Below, piece after piece: positions 63,001 to 64,000 of a stretch of DNA of 64,000 nucleotides. Under the pieces are notes generated by a model. That model searched no databases, was not told the origin of the DNA, and saw only the letters and a list, made by a program, of their open reading frames with translations. Each line of letters begins with the position of its first letter. Position 1 is the stretch's first letter. Origin of the DNA: Jacaranda mimosifolia (taxonomy: Eukaryota > Streptophyta > Magnoliopsida > Lamiales > Bignoniaceae); contig CM032120.1 of the NCBI GenBank assembly GCA_018894105.1, forward strand, positions 26,124,710 to 26,188,709, in the 5' to 3' direction. Both the position numbers and the translations under genes were made by a program.

Positions 63001-63657
63001 TACCCCAGTAGAGATGTAGTTATCCCTGAGAACCTTGGCAGTGTTTGCTCAAAATTATGTAGCATAATATTCGCTTCTGAGGCTTTAGAACTGATTTCTC
63101 TGTGGACTTTCTGAAGTTTGTTTTCAATGAGGCGGCGGCTATGGATAAAAATATTAAGAATCCTAACACTATCGCATGCAGTATTTGGCTGTGAAAAAAT
63201 TCAATAATTTTTATTTTTATCACCTGAGGCAGCGAAGCTAATCCTATTACAGTATTTAAATGCAGTTGACTGATTTAGGACATGCCACCCCTTAGGTGTT
63301 TTATTTGCTGCTGAATATGTTCGATACTTTACATGTATGCTTGATACCAAGAATTACATGAGTCTAGCTGCAGTCACCAACTTCTGCTTCTCCAAAAACA
63401 GACAAGAGCACAAACTAATTGATGTGTTATGACAGATCATCTGTCCATTTATTCTGGATCAATTTTATTGGGCAGAGAGGATGTTTTGGCTTGGTGTTGC
63501 CCCTGAGCCACTAAGTAGTAATTGCTTGTTTCCAGATAAAGATGATGACAACTACATATTGAAAGCTGCAAATGTGCTCGGGGGGGCAATTAATTATGCA
63601 TTGTCTCCTGAAGCCAAATTGCATGCAACACAGATGGCTAATAGAATATCTGCTGAG
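54009..63657 (+). CDS. UGT80-like (sterol-glucosyltransferase-like) gene, 14 exons, 3' partial
   Basis: The protein closely resembles the Arabidopsis UGT80-type protein encoded by At5g24750. Such enzymes transfer glucose from UDP-glucose to sterols or similar lipids. First in-frame ATG: 54009 (TAA upstream at 53928). Exons: 54009-54089, 54191-54262, 55224-55317, 55481-55623, 56191-56261, 57336-57417, 57709-57810, 57927-57982, 58302-58336, 59348-59561, 60933-61148, 62703-62762, 62867-62906, 63436-63657. All have GT-AG borders and phases join without stops. Landmarks: N-terminal FMAFGTKGDVYPIA loop, IHWMWPLFTEDWGTWR, ECPGYWPSAVRVCGFWF, and the donor-binding box IHHGGSGSTAAALRAGIPQ followed by PFILDQFYWAERM. 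The last exon lies off the right edge. Substrate is inferred from family only. Confidence 0.93.
55835..55862. repeat. (GA)n microsatellite in UGT80-like intron 4
   Basis: A run of AGAGAG units about 20 bp long between exons 4 and 5. Confidence 0.8.
60150..60795. mobile_element. GCCT/AGGC-rich insertion in intron 10 of the UGT80-like gene
   Basis: Two GC-rich ends (60157-60300 with CGCCTCAGGCGAGAGGC; 60707-60785 with CGCCCGCCTCTCGCC and CTCGCCTCAC) enclose AT-rich DNA. They start AAAGGC and end ACCTTT, suggesting imperfect inverted termini. This composition stands out from the surrounding AT-rich intron and recalls known plant hAT-type MITEs. No clean target duplication was seen. Confidence 0.5.
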
Positions 63658-64000
63658 GTAATGTTCAATAGTTAAGACTACTGGTGCATTTTTGGTGGCT
63701 TATTTTGATTGAATGCTTCAGCATATAATTACGCTTTACAAAATAAATGCACGAAGTGAGAGAAGTCAGTCTTTACCTAATAATCTGGGTTAGCTGTTCT
63801 ATTATTTTATTTTTGGTTGGAAATGCCGAAATGCATGCAAAAGTTCATTTTCACGATAGCAGGAATTTGTGATACTGGAAACTTGAAACAGAACTTTGAA
63901 CAGAGAGTTACCAGACCCTTTTTTCATGCTTCCTTTTGGAGTGCTCTGCATTTTATAAAATATAGTGAGTGTATAAGTACTGAGTCTTGGTTTTTATTTG

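Overview
The window is nuclear DNA from a flowering plant. It is AT-rich, its introns follow the GT-AG rule, it holds a plant-type PYM gene and a plant family-28-type glycosyltransferase gene, and most of it is plant DNA transposons. Protein resemblance suggests a eudicot. I cannot name the species. I saw no gag/pol reading frames of LTR retrotransposons.

Layout. (1) 1-1356: the 5' half of a PYM (partner of Y14 and Mago) gene on the minus strand; its remaining exons lie off the left edge. A degraded tRNA-derived SINE lies just upstream of it. (2) 3089-9344: a complete Mutator-like element (MULE) with about 253-bp terminal inverted repeats (TIRs) and a 10-bp target duplication. It carries a decayed mudrA-type transposase on + and a convergent, still open GRF-zinc-finger/coiled-coil/membrane gene on -. 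(3) 9355-21000: mostly AT-rich intergenic DNA with a Helitron 3' end, several MITEs, a small MULE-derived MITE (19902-20819), and one plausible two-exon gene of unknown function on the minus strand (13056-14147). (4) 21849-24013: a broken FAR1/FRS-type (MULE-derived) gene. (5) 24701-35214: a 10.5-kb PIF/Harbinger-type insertion bounded by TTA. It holds a DDE transposase pseudogene, two unlike Myb/SANT-type ORF1 pseudogenes, a second GRF-zinc-finger/membrane pseudogene and a 407-bp tandem duplication. (6) 35331-38889: three tandem copies of a short acidic protein with a SUMO-interaction-like motif; copy 1 is open, copies 2 and 3 are broken. The PIF element separates copy 1 from DNA that looks like its own upstream region (24180-24700). 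(7) 40675-44431: a decayed Tip100-type hAT element. (8) 45240-49010: a decayed plant-mobile-domain plus Ulp1-protease gene of the kind carried by MULEs. (9) 49-52 kb: low-complexity DNA with a 173-bp tandem duplication and a 54-bp palindrome, then a 1.4-kb element with 21-bp TIRs (52093-53486). (10) 54009-63657: fourteen exons of an intact UGT80-like (sterol-glucosyltransferase-like) gene on +, running off the right edge.

How the parts relate. The only clearly intact conserved host genes are the two at the edges: PYM (exon-junction-complex recycling) and the UGT80-like enzyme. The roughly 50 kb between them is largely stacked DNA transposons. The candidates for lesser-known biology are the acidic SIM-like tandem family, the GRF/membrane genes carried in two different transposon superfamilies, and the orphan gene at 13-14 kb.
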